Shown here piece after piece: positions 45,189-56,237 of a stretch of DNA of 64,000 nt. The notes beneath the pieces are model-generated. The model did no database searches and had not been told where the DNA came from. It saw only the letters and a list, made by a program, of their open reading frames with translations. Origin of the DNA: Oxyruncus cristatus (lineage: Eukaryota > Chordata > Aves > Passeriformes > Cotingidae); assembly GCA_013399855.1 (NCBI GenBank), contig VXAY01002210.1, forward strand, positions 713,110 to 777,109, read 5' to 3'. Both the position numbers and the translations under genes were made by a program. Each line of letters starts with the position of its first letter. Within the stretch, counting starts at the first letter, position 1.

Positions 45189-45640
45189 TCCCCCATGAGA
45201 ACAAGGGTTGTTGATCACAAGACATCTGCCAGCTGCTCCCAAAATATTTTGTGTGTCTCTTCATCCTGGTTGGGTGGTCAATAGAAGACTCCCTTGGTGA
45301 CCTTCCCCCTGATTCTGATCCATAAACAACCCTGTCACCACCATCATCAAGCTCCAGACAACCAAAGCCCTCTGTAACACCCCCTGTCCTTCCTTGCCTG
45401 TCCCTTTCTCAGGAATTTGTATCCACCCACAGCACTGCTCCAGCTGTGAAAGTCATCCCACTGTGTTTCCATGGCTGGAAATACATCATATTTTTCCAGC
45501 TACACAGTGTCTTCCAGCTACTCCTGTTTGTTGCCTGTGCTGGTGCAGATTCACTTCACCTGGAGCACTGATCCCACAACTTTTGGGGGGAAGAAACCCT
45601 AATTCCTTCATGACCCCTCTCAGGTGTTTCCATGGTTTTT
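45180..45640 (-). pseudogene. CR1 ORF2 endonuclease-region fragment
   Basis: Read on the minus strand, this shows the apurinic-endonuclease-like domain of CR1 ORF2, which nicks target DNA. Visible blocks are CLWIRIRGKVTKGVFY, PPNQDEE, FWEQLADVL and LVLMGDFN, plus KFLRKGQARK further upstream. Stops interrupt it (after VFY and after ADVL). It is the only 5'-region CR1 piece in the window, since almost all copies keep only the 3' end. Similarity may continue to about 45880 with declining clarity. Confidence 0.85.
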
Positions 45641-46603
45641 AGCACACCAGTAATAACCTTGGCATCTTTCCTGCCACGTGGATGTCCATCCCCTACTCCA
45701 CTGAGGCTGAAAGACCTTGAGCAATTGTGAGCTGCCCCCGGATTTGTCTCTAGAAATTCTGACTTTATCCCTCTCCCCCTTCAAATCTGGTTTCCACGAT
45801 CTCTTTCCATGATCCCTGCAAACGCCTGTGCAAAAAAACCCTTTTCCCGCTTTGAGGCAGGTGAGTCTTCCCTCTGTATAATTGTCAGGGATTTAAAAAC
45901 CAGGGCACTTGGTGTCACTGGCACCCACTGGCAAAGCTGCTTCCCTCCCAGTCAGATCCCTGTCCAGGTAGGCTGTGAGCAGGAACTGACTGGCACCATT
46001 AACTCCAACCCTGCTCTATCCCAGGAAGCAGCTTGGAGCCTGTCAGAGCCTAATAAGGGTGAAAGATGTTTTGATACCAGCTCAGTGCACATGCCACAGA
46101 AGTTGATTTTGTGGCTGGGTTTGTGGGATTTATTTATAAATTCCTTTTCCTTTTTTTCTTTTTTTTCCTTTTTTTCCCTCTGTCTCCCATTTTTTTTTCT
46201 TGCTGCTTTATGCACTTTCCTCAGTTTTAATTTGAACTGCCTCCCTGTGGAGTTTCTGCCCCTTTTCCACCACATCTTGCCTTTAAATAAGATGCTGATT
46301 TTTTTTTTTTTTTTTTTGTGCCTCTGTGCCAGGGAAAAAGAGTTTAATTCAAACTTTGGGTCTCAGAATCGTAATCCTGGGTTTAGAGATCAACTTTTAC
46401 CCAGTGCTAAGGCAGCAGAGAGTTCACAACCTGTGTTCCCACTACAGGCGTTGGGGAAAAAGGCAGGGAAACATCAGGTCAAGCAGTGTCCACCAAGAGG
46501 CAATTTTGGAAAAAAAACCTACAAGCTGTGGGGTTTCTTCCTTTTCTTTCTGGCAATTCAGCCCAGGCCGAGCTGGCACTGTGTCCCTGTGGCCTGGAGG
46601 GAC
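45641..46603. other. Mixed unique sequence with T-rich tracts
   Basis: T-rich stretches at 46140-46200 and 46298-46318. A 322-residue + frame (45809-46777) crosses these tracts and enters CR1 ORF2. Its first 250 residues show no domain, so the length is coincidental. Confidence 0.45.
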
Positions 46604-47203
46604 GGTGGGATCGTGGGATGCATCAGGAAGTGTGGCCAGCGGGTTGAGGAGGTGATCCTGCCCCGCTACTGGGCCCTAGTGAGGCCACACCTGGAGTTCT
46701 GTGTTCAGTTCTGGTCCCCAAAGTTCAAGAAACAAAAAGAGCTACTGGAGAGGGTCCAGCAGAGGCCAGAAAGATGATGAGGGGTCTGGAGCTTCTCCCT
46801 GATGAGGAGAGACTTCAGGAGATGGACCTGGTTAGTCTGGAGAAGAGAAGACTGAGAGGGGATCTTATCAGTCCACCCAAATATCTCCAAGGGGTGTCAG
46901 AGGATGGTTCCAGGCTCTTTTCAGTGGTACTTCAGGACAGGACAAGGAGCAATGGCCATAAAATAAAACACAGGGAGTTTCCACCTCAACATGAGGAAGA
47001 ACTTCTCTCCATGGAGGGTGGCAGAGCACTGGAACAGCTGCCCAGGGAGGGTGTGGAGTCTCCCTGTCTGGAGACATTCCAAACCCACCCGGACACATTC
47101 CTGTGTCACCTGCTCTGGATGACCCTGCTTGGCAGGGAGGTTGGACTGGATGCTCTCCAGAGGTCCCTTCCAACCCTAAAAATTCTGTGATTCCATGAAA
47201 CCA
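46604..47203 (+). mobile_element. CR1: CR1 3' portion with readable ORF2 C-terminus
   Basis: From 'gggatcgtgggatgcatca' to 'attctgtgattccatg'. In frame it reads RPHLEFCVQFWSPKFKK, then (frame shift near 46774) [20 protein letters not shown], and 'gcaatggccataaaataaaac'. It belongs to the type ending 'ctccagaggtcccttcc', older and more divergent than the 43180 type. Confidence 0.95.
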
Positions 47204-47662
47204 GTTGCTTTCCTCTTTATCTTGAGGCATTTGCTGCTCTGTCCTGGGCACCCAAGTTTGTGTTAATGTGTCAATCTGTCAATGCACAGATATTATATTC
47301 ACACAGTGCTGGACAGAAAAAAGTGCCTCTAAACCCATTTAGAGAGGGCAAATCCCAACTCAGAGAGGAGTCTGGTCACACAGAGTGTCTTTCAGAGACC
47401 TGTAAGGAGTGGAACCAGGTCTACAAACCCCGGGGCATTCGAGACGGGTTCAAGTTTATTTTACATTCATTAACTCGAGTATAAGAGTATTAACTGAGCC
47501 AGGATGGAACGAAGCATGAGCTAATTTATCCTTCTTGTGGGATTTTGCAGCTACTGTCAGCTTTGTGCTGCATGGCTGCTTTGAACCAGCTCTGATATCA
47601 TTGATCCTGACAATCCTGCAGCTTTTATCTCCTGCTCCATCTGGCGCTTGTCTTTCTCTACG
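47204..47662. other. Unique sequence, no gene recognised
   Basis: No repeat or exon recognised between the CR1 and the LTR fragment. Confidence 0.45.
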
Positions 47663-47892
47663 TGTTGGGTCTGGCTGGGATGGAGTTAATTTTCTCCATA
47701 ACAGCCCTTGTAGTGTCCTTATTGTTCTTTAAGTGCTGGAAAGGTGTCGATGACACAGCAGTTTACCAACGTTTTCTCTCCAAAATTCTCCTCTTTCACC
47801 AGCAGGCTGGGGACGGGCAAGAAAGGCCTCGGGAAGGGACATAACCAGGACAGCTGACCCAAAGTGACCACAGGGATATTCCAAACCAGATG
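47663..47892 (+). mobile_element. 5' part of an avian ERV LTR
   Basis: Opens with 'tgttgggtctggctggga' followed by 'tggagttaattttctcc', continues through 'agcaggctggggacgggc' and 'gggacagctgacccaaag' to 'gggatattccaaaccagat', where it is truncated. Same group as the solo LTR at 8234 (opposite orientation). No target duplication can be checked because the 3' end is missing. Confidence 0.82.
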
Positions 47893-48450
47893 AAATCTCC
47901 AATAAAAACTAAGGCAGAAAGGAGGAGGAAGGAGTGACTTTCATTATTTTACAATCTTTGTCTTCCAGGGCAACTTCTACATGTTTGGAAGTGCTGCTTC
48001 CCAGATTTACCATGTAAAGATAAGGGATGCTGCTGATAACACTGAATGGACCTCAGAGGACACATTAATTCCCAACTCTGAATTAATCTGAGATCCAAAA
48101 GTGGACAACATCCTATAAGGGTTATCTAGAAGTACCAGTGTGTGCTCAAAATATGTGGACAAGCACATAATTCTGAAAAGATCAGTAATAAATCAAAATG
48201 AGCCTATCCTGAATTCCCACTGAGGCACACTGAGTTGAACACAAATCCTGCCAAAGTCGGTGGGAATCTCCCCAGAGAGTTTTGGATCCATCCATTCAAA
48301 AGTTTGCAGAACTAAGCCTAAAGGGAGTCTTTTCCAGGAAAGGAGGAGAGTGACAGACCCCCTTGTCCAGCCTGAGGTCAAAGATTTCAGGGTTAGCAAG
48401 AATTATTACTTTAGATTCTCTGAGAATCCTCTCTCTTGTTTTCTGTCCAT
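47893..48450. other. Unique sequence, no gene recognised
   Basis: No repeat or exon recognised. Confidence 0.5.
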
Positions 48451-48584
48451 AGAATCAAGGAATCATTAAGGTTGGAAAAGACCTCTAAGGTCACCAAGTC
48501 CACCACTAAACCATGTCCTCAAGTGCCACATCTACTCCTTTTTTGAACCCTTCCAGGGATGGTGACTCCACCCCCTCCCTGGGG
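48451..48584 (-). mobile_element. CR1: CR1 3' end, short
   Basis: 'agaatcaaggaatcatta' through 'aagacctctaaggtcacca' and 'aaccatgtcctcaagtgcc' to 'gtgactccaccccctccct'. The block 'caacNNNNcccaacaccaccatg' found in relatives is deleted. Confidence 0.93.
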
Positions 48585-49643
48585 ATACACATATCCATGT
48601 ATCTACATAATTTCTACCCATAATCATGCCCACAGCGTCTGATTTTACAGCCACAAAGCATTTCCTTTTCTTCCTTTTTTTTTAGGAGGGTTTAGGCCAC
48701 TGAATCTCCATGAAATCAAATGACAGGGAAACTCTCATCTCCCCGTGTAAGCTGTTCAAACGTCTCACTATTTTGCCCGTAATATGAGAAAAAAAAATAA
48801 AATAAAAATATGCCTTTTGAGCATCTATTCTGGCTCTTTTAAAGCATCATTTTGAATCCCGAAGACAACTCATCGCAATTCCAGCACGGTCAGGAGAGCT
48901 GTGCCAGCTTTACATCACCGGGAGTGAGAGGAGGATTTTTCCATACCCACTGAAACGCATTCCCACCCCCGAGGTTGTTTCCACTTTATTCATACAAGCC
49001 CCAGGATACACAGCGGATGTGTAAACATTTACATTTAATAAATCAGTCAGGGAAAGGCAGTTTAAGCACCATCTTTACACAAAGTGCATCTTCTTATTAA
49101 GTCAAAACATATTATGCAATGACTATAATGCGCCTCAGGTGCACTTTAAAATGTATATATCCGTTTTCATCCCAGCCTCTGTTATTTATTACATGTAGCA
49201 ATTGCTGTTCTCTCCCAGCCACGGGTTGCCTGATGTATTTTGATATAATTTATAAACAGCTAATAAAACTCAAATGTTTATAGAGGCTGCCTGGGAGGGA
49301 TGTGAGGTCTAACAACTCCTCTCAGTCAGCTGGGCCGCGGCAGAAGACAAACAGTGCAGGGTGATGAGTCATTAACAAGCAATTTTGCGTAGATGTGGCT
49401 TGGTTATATAAGCACAAATAATTCCAGCCTGTATTCCCAACTTTTCTCTTTGGTGGCCAATGTGGAAAAACACAAGAAAGAAAAGGTATTTCTTTAATCA
49501 TCGGGGCAAAGTGATCAGTTCTCACCGCACAGGATCTTTTATCTTCTTAGAGGCTCTTTTTTCACTCCAAACTCATCTTCTGGAGCCTGAGTGTTGCCCA
49601 AAATATTCCTTAAACTGCTGGCAGAAGACACTTTGGTTTTCCC
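48585..49643. other. Unique AT-rich sequence, no gene recognised
   Basis: Repeat-free apart from A-rich 48789-48812. The central part is listed as a candidate conserved element. Confidence 0.5.
48975..49300. other. Candidate conserved noncoding element
   Basis: Compact AT-rich block with many TAAT/TTTAT motifs (CATTTAATAAATCAG, GATATAATTTATAAACAG, CTAATAAAACTC), few CpG, no repeat signature and no sustained open frame. It is the most CNE-like texture in the window by eye, but this is not evidence of function. Confidence 0.22.
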
Positions 49644-50395
49644 AAGAAGGAAAGAAGAAAGGAAGGAAGGAAAGAAAGAGAGAAAGAGAGAAAGAGAGAA
49701 AGAGAGAAAGAGAGAAAGAGAGAAAGAGAGAAAGAGAGAAAGAGAGAAAGAGAGAAAGAGAGAAAGAGAGAAAGAGAGAAAGAGAGAAAGAGAGAAAGAG
49801 AGAAAGAGAGAAAGAGAGAAAGAGAGAAAGAGAGAAAGAGAGAAAGAGAGAAAGAGAGAAAGAGAGAAAGAGAGAAAGAGAGAAAGAGAGAAAGAGAGAA
49901 AGAGAGAAAGAGAGAAAGAGAGAAAGAGAGAAAGAGAGAAAGAGAGAAAGAGAGAAAGAGAGAAAGAGAGAAAGAGAGAAAGAGAGAAAGAGAGAAAGAG
50001 AGAAAGAGAGAAAGAGAGAAAGAGAGAAAGAGAGAAAGAGAGAAAGAGAGAAAGAGAGAAAGAGAGAAAGAGAGAAAGAGAGAAAGAGAGAAAGAGAGAA
50101 AGAGAGAAAGAGAGAAAGAGAGAAAGAGAGAAAGAGAGAAAGAGAGAAAGAGAGAAAGAGAGAAAGAGAGAAAGAGAGAAAGAGAGAAAGAGAGAAAGAG
50201 AGAAAGAGAGAAAGAGAGAAAGAGAGAAAGAGAGAAAGAGAGAAAGAGAGAAAGAGAGAAAGAGAGAAAGAGAGAAAGAGAGAAAGAGAGAAAGAGAGAA
50301 AGAGAGAAAGAGAGAAAGAGAGAAAGAGAGAAAGAGAGAAAGAGAGAAAGAGAGAAAGAAAGAAAGAAAGAAAGGAAGGAAGGAAGGAAGGAAAA
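49644..50395. repeat. 752-nt pure purine tract
   Basis: Every base on the + strand is A or G, with AAGG units at both edges and AAAG at the right, enclosing the octamer array at 49676-50355. Overlapping frames of about 300-340 residues rich in Arg, Glu and Lys, and a Ser/Phe/Leu frame on the other strand, are artefacts. Confidence 0.98.
49676..50355. repeat. (GAGAGAAA)n, about 85 perfect 8-bp units
   Basis: The octamer GAGAGAAA repeats for about 680 bp without a mismatch I could find; every 120-base block is identical. The array grades into AAGG tetramers at both sides. Such perfection means either recent expansion or assembly smoothing. Confidence 0.96.
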
Positions 50396-53161
50396 TTTTT
50401 TGTTCTGTGTGGGAAATTCTTTACCTTGGTAGGACAATTTGTAATTCAAGACCTGAATTACATTGGGTGTCACTCTCTCTAGTCACTTGAGTTTAAGAAA
50501 CTGGCCTACTTGTGAATATCCCAAGTGTTCTTGGCAGAAAAGACACAATTGATGAAAAACTTGGAGACACCCAAAGCAATTAATTTTATCACTGACCCTT
50601 GTAATTTAGCAATTTTCATTTTATTTTAAGTTTATCTATATTTATTTTATCTATATTTTTATTACTTGCATCTGTATTTATTTATCTATATTTATTTTAA
50701 TTTTATCTCCACTCATGAAAATCTAGACAGAAGGACTGATATGGGTAGGAATAAGTTAAAAAGTTAGGAAAAAACCTCCAGGATTTGACTATTTTCTCCC
50801 TCAAGACAGAAATCTATGGAATTAGAGTTAATTAGAGACACATTTCAGCCAGCAGGAATTTCTTCCATGTTTTTAGCTTTCCTCTTGTCACTAGTTTTGT
50901 TCCTGTCTCCGGTTTTTAATCACCCAGAGGAGGAGCCATTCACCCTTCCCTGGTCAAAGACACGAGTTTGGCAGAGGGGCTGCCTCAAGAACACGGGGAG
51001 CGCTCCTGGGCCAGTCATTGTGGGTGGGAATCAGCCAAGCCTGGGATAAACGAGCAGCCTGGATCCTTCAGGGTGATGGAAAAGAGCAACGTGAACGTGC
51101 CTGTCCCCGTCCCACTGGGGAACAGAGGAGCATTTCTCCTTCCCTGAGTTCCCCCCCGATCCTTTGAAACCACGGCAAAAGCACGGATTGACGTCAGCAG
51201 AGTCAGGATAATCACCCCTGGATGAGGCAGTTTGGGAGCAGGGCATGGAAAAAGCTTGAACTGAAGGCAGTCCACGCACACCCCCTCACATGTGTGTGCC
51301 CACGGAGAGAGGAAAAGCAGCAAATGTGTTGTGCTTGCTGCATAACCCCCGGGGGGGGATGTGCCCCCAAATGGGACATCAAATTATTTTGTTCTGCGTT
51401 CAGGTCTCAAGCTGAGAGAAAAAAACCACCTATTTCGTTCCAATCTGGCTTTTAAGTACGTTGAGGTGGAAGTTTAAAGTGTGAACTTTCTCTTCCCTCT
51501 CCTTCCCACTGGGAAGGAAACTGCTCCTGACACATCCCATGGCTTCTGCTGATCAGCGCTGAATGATCCTTAAACCAGCCATTAATTGCGATTCGTTTGG
51601 GTTTTAACCTGTATCAGGGGGCCAAGTGATAATGAACATGTATTAAGGGGACTTGCAAAGTTAATTATCAGTGCATTTTAAAAGGGTTTTGGCCTTTTAA
51701 TGGCACTGTCAACAGAAGCTGCTGTTCATTGCCAGGAATCAGACAAGGCCATGAGGGTAGGGAAGACACCAGGAACTGGTCACACCTTCCACTGGGACAG
51801 CCTTGACTCGGAATAACCCTGGAAAGACTCAGACACATTCCTGACCTACTGCTGCTTGTGGATCAAAGGAGGAACACAGGCAGTGTGTCCTGTTTGGGCT
51901 TCTCCAGATCCAAAAAAGACACTGGGATAATGGGGTGGGTCAGCCAGGATGGTTGGGAGAGCTGGATCAGGAGGATTTAGGAGGAGAAGGTGGGAGAAGG
52001 AGTGTTCAGACTTGAGATGAGGGAAGATCTTATTACTTTACAAAACTCCTTAAGGAGAGGATGTAGATAAGATGGATCTCAACTCCTGGGAATATAAAAA
52101 TTTGACTGGACAAGCCATTGGCCCTGCTTGGAAGAGAGTTTTGGATGAGATTCCTCAAAAGCTGATATCCAACCTAAACTATTCTGGTTTATGTAGTTCC
52201 ATCTGAACTAGCCACCAAAAACTTCCTCTGAAGCCAGTGAATGTTGAATTTGGGATGTAAAATCCACCGGATGGACTGAACATTCCTCCATTTTGTGGAC
52301 TCTAGAAGTTTAACTTAATCAGAAGAAGAAAGGCTACACAGTAGACACAAACGTTATAGGAAAAAAATCCTCTGCTTTTGTTTCTTCAGTCTCCCTACTT
52401 TCTCTCTGCTGTCCTTCACTTTTCCAGGGATTTCTCAGCAACCTCTGTCTCCTCATTCTGTCCCACACTCCTTCAAACTTTAAAGAGAAGCGTTTACAGT
52501 CCTCCTGTCCCTGTGTTAACACATGTTGTGGTTCTGAGGGTCCCAGGACATGCTCTTATGAAGATTACAAATCACTTTGTGCTGCTGCTGCTGTCTCCTG
52601 GAATGATTCCACTGCAGCAAGGGCTGGAAGAGTTCACATAAAAACATTTATTACCCATTTCCTCCTGTCACTCTGCTGCTGACATGACTCTTTCTTCATC
52701 CATATGGATGGAGAAACAATGTTCTCTCCGAGGGACAGAAGGGAATAAAAGCTCTGCTCTGAAACTCCAGCCAGGATGGGAATGTGAGGAGGAAGAAAGG
52801 CCTTAAACATGTTTTTATCTGCCTAATCTCAGCCAGACCTGGGGGTGTTCTCCCAATTAGGGCCATGAAGCCTCAACAGAGGAAAGCTCTCACATGTTGA
52901 CCTCATTTTCCTGCTGTTGAACATCCTGACATTTTTATTTAACCTTACAAGATAAAAAAACTGGGATTAATCTCTTCTCCCTGCTAAGAAACTGGCACAG
53001 GTGAAGAGTGGGATTCATCTGCACAGCTTTCAGTGTCTGGGACTTAGTTTTTTGCATCTGGTTCATTATCTTCATTCTCCTTACAGTTAAAGACAATCAA
53101 ATTAACAAACTGAACGGAGTTTAGGGTGAGAATGTCCATGTCTAATTTAGGATGAGATAAA
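50396..53161. other. Unique sequence, no gene recognised
   Basis: The longest stretch without a recognised interspersed element. It contains a degenerate TTTA/ATCT block at 50620-50710, a G8 run at 51352-51358, and short frames without domains. 51545-51745 is listed separately. Confidence 0.5.
51545..51745. other. Candidate conserved noncoding element
   Basis: Repeat-free block with GCCATTAATTGCGATTCG, AAGTTAATTATCAGTGC and CTTTTAATGGCACTG. Homeodomain-like TAATT cores recur at short spacing. Speculative without alignment. Confidence 0.18.
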
Positions 53162-53215
53162 TTATAGAATCACAGAATGGTTTGGTTTGGAAGGGACCTT
53201 CAAGGTCATCTACTT
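53162..53215 (-). mobile_element. CR1: CR1 3' tip
   Basis: 'tatagaatcacagaatgg' followed by 'tttggtttggaagggacct' and 'tcaaggtcatcta', then truncated. Confidence 0.88.
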
Positions 53216-53457
53216 CTCCACATTTTACTGAGTGTGATCCTTGGCATCGGCATTTATTGAAACTTAGTCAACCCATCTAATCCATCTACAGATTGCTGGT
53301 CAACAGGAGAGGGAATCAAGAGGAGACCCAGCCCCTCCTACAGACTTGCAGGATGCTTCGAGACACCTCAAACAGTTCCAGAAAACAATAATCTGGCCAA
53401 TTAACTGACTAAAAAACATCTGCAAAGAGGAAAAAGGGTCCTGGAGGATCAGCTCAA

Positions 53458-53624
53458 ATCGTAGAATCACGAAGGTTGGAAAAGGCCTCTGAGATCATCA
53501 AGTCCAGGTGTCACCACCACCTTGTCCACCACTAAATCCTCAAGTGCCACGTCCACATGGCTGTTAAACACTTCCAGGGGTGGTGACTCCACCCCTTCCC
53601 TGGGCAGCCTCTTCCCATGTTTGA
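53458..53624 (-). mobile_element. CR1: CR1 3' end, 5'-truncated
   Basis: 'aatcgtagaatcacgaagg' through 'aggcctctgagatcatcaa' and 'caccaccttgtccaccac' to 'cctgggcagcctcttccca'. Confidence 0.93.
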
Positions 53625-53837
53625 CAATGGATATTAAACCTCCCAGATTTTAGTACCCTGGAAGACTTTACCAAGGTAACTCCGTTGCCTAAAGGCACTG
53701 AAGCCACATCTTGCAGCACTGAGTGTGATGTGCAACTCACTGTCCCCCATGGCACTTGATGGGTCTCTGGAAAAAAAGAGGAAAACAGCTGGAAAAGGAA
53801 TTGCCCATCCCATAGTCACTCATGACCGAGGAATACC

Positions 53838-54211
53838 CCACAAAGGAGAAGAGGAGGCTCAGGAGAGACCTTCTTGCTCTCTGCAAGAGACCTTCTTGCT
53901 CTCTCCTCAAAGGAGATTGTGCTGAGGTGAGGGTTGGTCTCTTCTCCCAGGTAACAAATGACAGGACGAGGGGAAACGGCCTCAAGCTGCGCCAGGGGAC
54001 ATTCAGGTTGGATATGAGGAAAAATTTCTTCACTGAAACGGTGGTTAAGCACTGGAACGGGCTGCCCGGGGAAGTGGTGGAGTCACCATCCCTCAAAAAA
54101 TGAGTAGATGTGGCACTTGGGGACATGGTTTAGTGGGAAGGGTGGTGTTCGGTCAAAGGTTGGACTTGGTGATCTTGGAGGTCTTTTCCAAGCTTAATGA
54201 TTCCATGAAAA
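53838..54211 (+). mobile_element. CR1: CR1 3' portion with ORF2 C-terminus
   Basis: In frame: [52 protein letters not shown] and [11 protein letters not shown]. Ends with 'ggtcttttccaagcttaatg' and ATTCCATG. A 24-bp internal duplication ('gagaccttcttgctctct' at 53864 and 53888) lies where the coding region normally continues without repeat. Confidence 0.94.
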
Positions 54212-55838
54212 CAGAGCTGCTCCGGAGCCTCCAGCTCCCTGGCAGGCTGTCACTCAGTATGTGGGCTGTGAGCACGAGGCACTTGGAATGCCTGTTTATT
54301 TGGATTATTTATTAAGCAAATGATTTCTGCGCTCGGCATCTGGAAACACCCCATAAATAAAACCCAGCAGAGGCTTCAATTTCACTACTCTTCACAGACA
54401 GCCCCACAAATGTCCCCCAGCCCTCCCTTCCCTGCCACAACAAACCTCTGGAAACAACATCCAGGGTTTGCTGTCAGTGCCACGAGACAGATGCATCGAG
54501 GAGCAAATCTCCTGCCATCTTCTGGAGGAGGATTGGCAGGAGTCAGTGGCACCAAACGCTCAGGAAACACTTTCTGATATGGAGAATGGAGCACAGCAAG
54601 AGCAGGGCCTCTTTAAGTTGGGGATTGACCTCTAAGGACACCTTCCATCTGTCTTGGCCTGCCTTCCAAATGGTTTGACCAAGGTGCTGAGAGGGAACTT
54701 TGCAGACAGGGGTGTTTTCCCAAGGAACTGAAATCTCTTATGACCTACAGCACAAAAATCCACACATTGGGTCAGGCTGGGTTCCAGGTCCAGCCTAAGG
54801 TCCAGACTCATCCCCTCCAAACCAGCATCACTGAAGGATTTAACAACCAGAGCCTGAGAGCTCTGCAGAAAAGAGAGAGCTTGAATATTTTCCAGTGCTT
54901 CAAAATGAGCCCAAACTCACCTATAAAACCTGGATCACCCAAGGGGAGCAGACCCAGCCCAGTTCATAACAAGAAACACTTTGTAAGAAGAGTTCAACTG
55001 ATGTTCCTTGAGTCTAGAAGTCAATCTTTTGCTCTGTTATACTTCTGGAGTGACCCATTTCATGTTGGGTTGGTTGGGTTTTGTGCCTTGATAAGTTAAC
55101 ACCGTTTTAAACCATCCCAGGGTATGACATGGGTGAAGAAATTTGTACGTGATTACCCGGTTTTTCAGGAAAAATAGGTTTATAATAAAGCCATTCTGTG
55201 TCAGGGGAGACCAGAGCTGGTAATTTTTAATAGACCAACCCAAATGTAACCTCTGAGCCTGAGCAGCTCCAGGGGGGAACTCCAGGTAATGTGGGGGAAA
55301 AATGGAAATATTATGGTGAAACTTAAACCTGCTCTCAAGACCTTTCCTCACCTTAGAGTGGAACCCAGAAGATACAAGCTAAGAAGGATGACAAGAGAAA
55401 AAAAAAGCAGGACAGATTGTTCCTTACTGGACAAGTTCTTCAGAGGTTTTGGGCAGACAGAACGTGACACAAGAGGTGGCTGTTGACATAACAGGTCAGG
55501 TAAGAAACGGTCACCAGCACTGGGATGTGGGACATCGCAGCTGAAATGGTGCCTGAGACCACCAGCTCCTCAGATTTGGTGACTGATAGCCCTAAAAAGA
55601 CTCCAAATATTTACCATGGGTGAATTTATGCCACAAACAGCACCCTGAATTTCATCTGTCAGTGCAGCAGAAGGCCTGGGTGAGGAAGGGATGTTCAAGG
55701 CATTTTATGCTGGGGTCTCATCAACCCTCTGCCATGGCAAAGCCAAAACTCCAGATCTTGGCTGGAGTCCTGAATCTGGTGACTCCAGGCTTTGTGGGAC
55801 AGGGAATCTGGGACAGAATTAGGGCCCTTCAATCACAA
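54212..55838. other. Unique sequence, no gene recognised
   Basis: No repeat family recognised. Frames at 54740-55099 (+) and 55037-55351 (-) overlap on opposite strands and show no domain. Confidence 0.5.
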
Positions 55839-56018
55839 AATCATTGAATGGTTTGGGGGGATCTTTAAGATCATCTCATTCCAAACCCCCTGCCATGGGC
55901 AGGGACACCTTCCACCATCCCAGGTTGCTCAGGGCTCCATCCAACCTGGACTTGGACACTTCCAGGAATGGGGCAGCCACAGCTTCTCTGGGCAACCCGT
56001 GCCAGGGCCTCCCCACCC
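55839..56018 (-). mobile_element. CR1: CR1 3' end, left arm of an inverted pair
   Basis: From 'cacaaaatcattgaatgg' to 'gccagggcctccccaccc'. The part 55890-56018 is almost identical in reverse complement to 56109-56237, including non-consensus spellings ('accatcccagg', 'ctcagggctccatcc', 'ctggacttggac', 'ttccaggaatgg'). Confidence 0.95.
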
Positions 56019-56237
56019 AATAGAGCCTAATAATCCAGGAAAAAGGGGAATAGTTTCAAACTGACAGTAGGTTTAGGGTAGATATTAGGGGAAAAATCCT
56101 TCCTGTGAGGGTGGTGAGGCCCTGGCACAGGTTGCCCAGAGAAGCTGTGGCTGCCCCATTCCTGGAAGTGTCCAAGTCCAGGTTGGATGGAGCCCTGAGC
56201 AACCTGGGATGGTGGAAGGTGTCCCTGCCCATGGCAG
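55890..56237. repeat. Inverted repeat, 129-nt arms, 90-nt spacer
   Basis: Left arm 55890-56018 and right arm 56109-56237 are reverse complements with two mismatches that I can count. Outside the arms the two CR1 copies diverge more strongly, especially at the 3' tips. Confidence 0.92.

Noticed and set aside
45018..45640. Twin-priming product of one CR1 insertion
   Set aside because: In twin priming the inverted part is upstream of the 3' end and the tail is kept. Here the tail is missing and the inverted part follows.
45809..46777. 322-residue open frame, the longest non-repeat frame
   Set aside because: The first 250 residues have no domain and cross T-rich tracts; the last 60 are CR1 ORF2. 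It is a chance fusion, not a gene.
49460..50490. Open frames of 287-340 residues rich in Arg/Glu/Lys or Ser/Phe/Leu
   Set aside because: They are translations of the 8-bp purine array; all phases and both strands stay open because the unit contains no stop codon.
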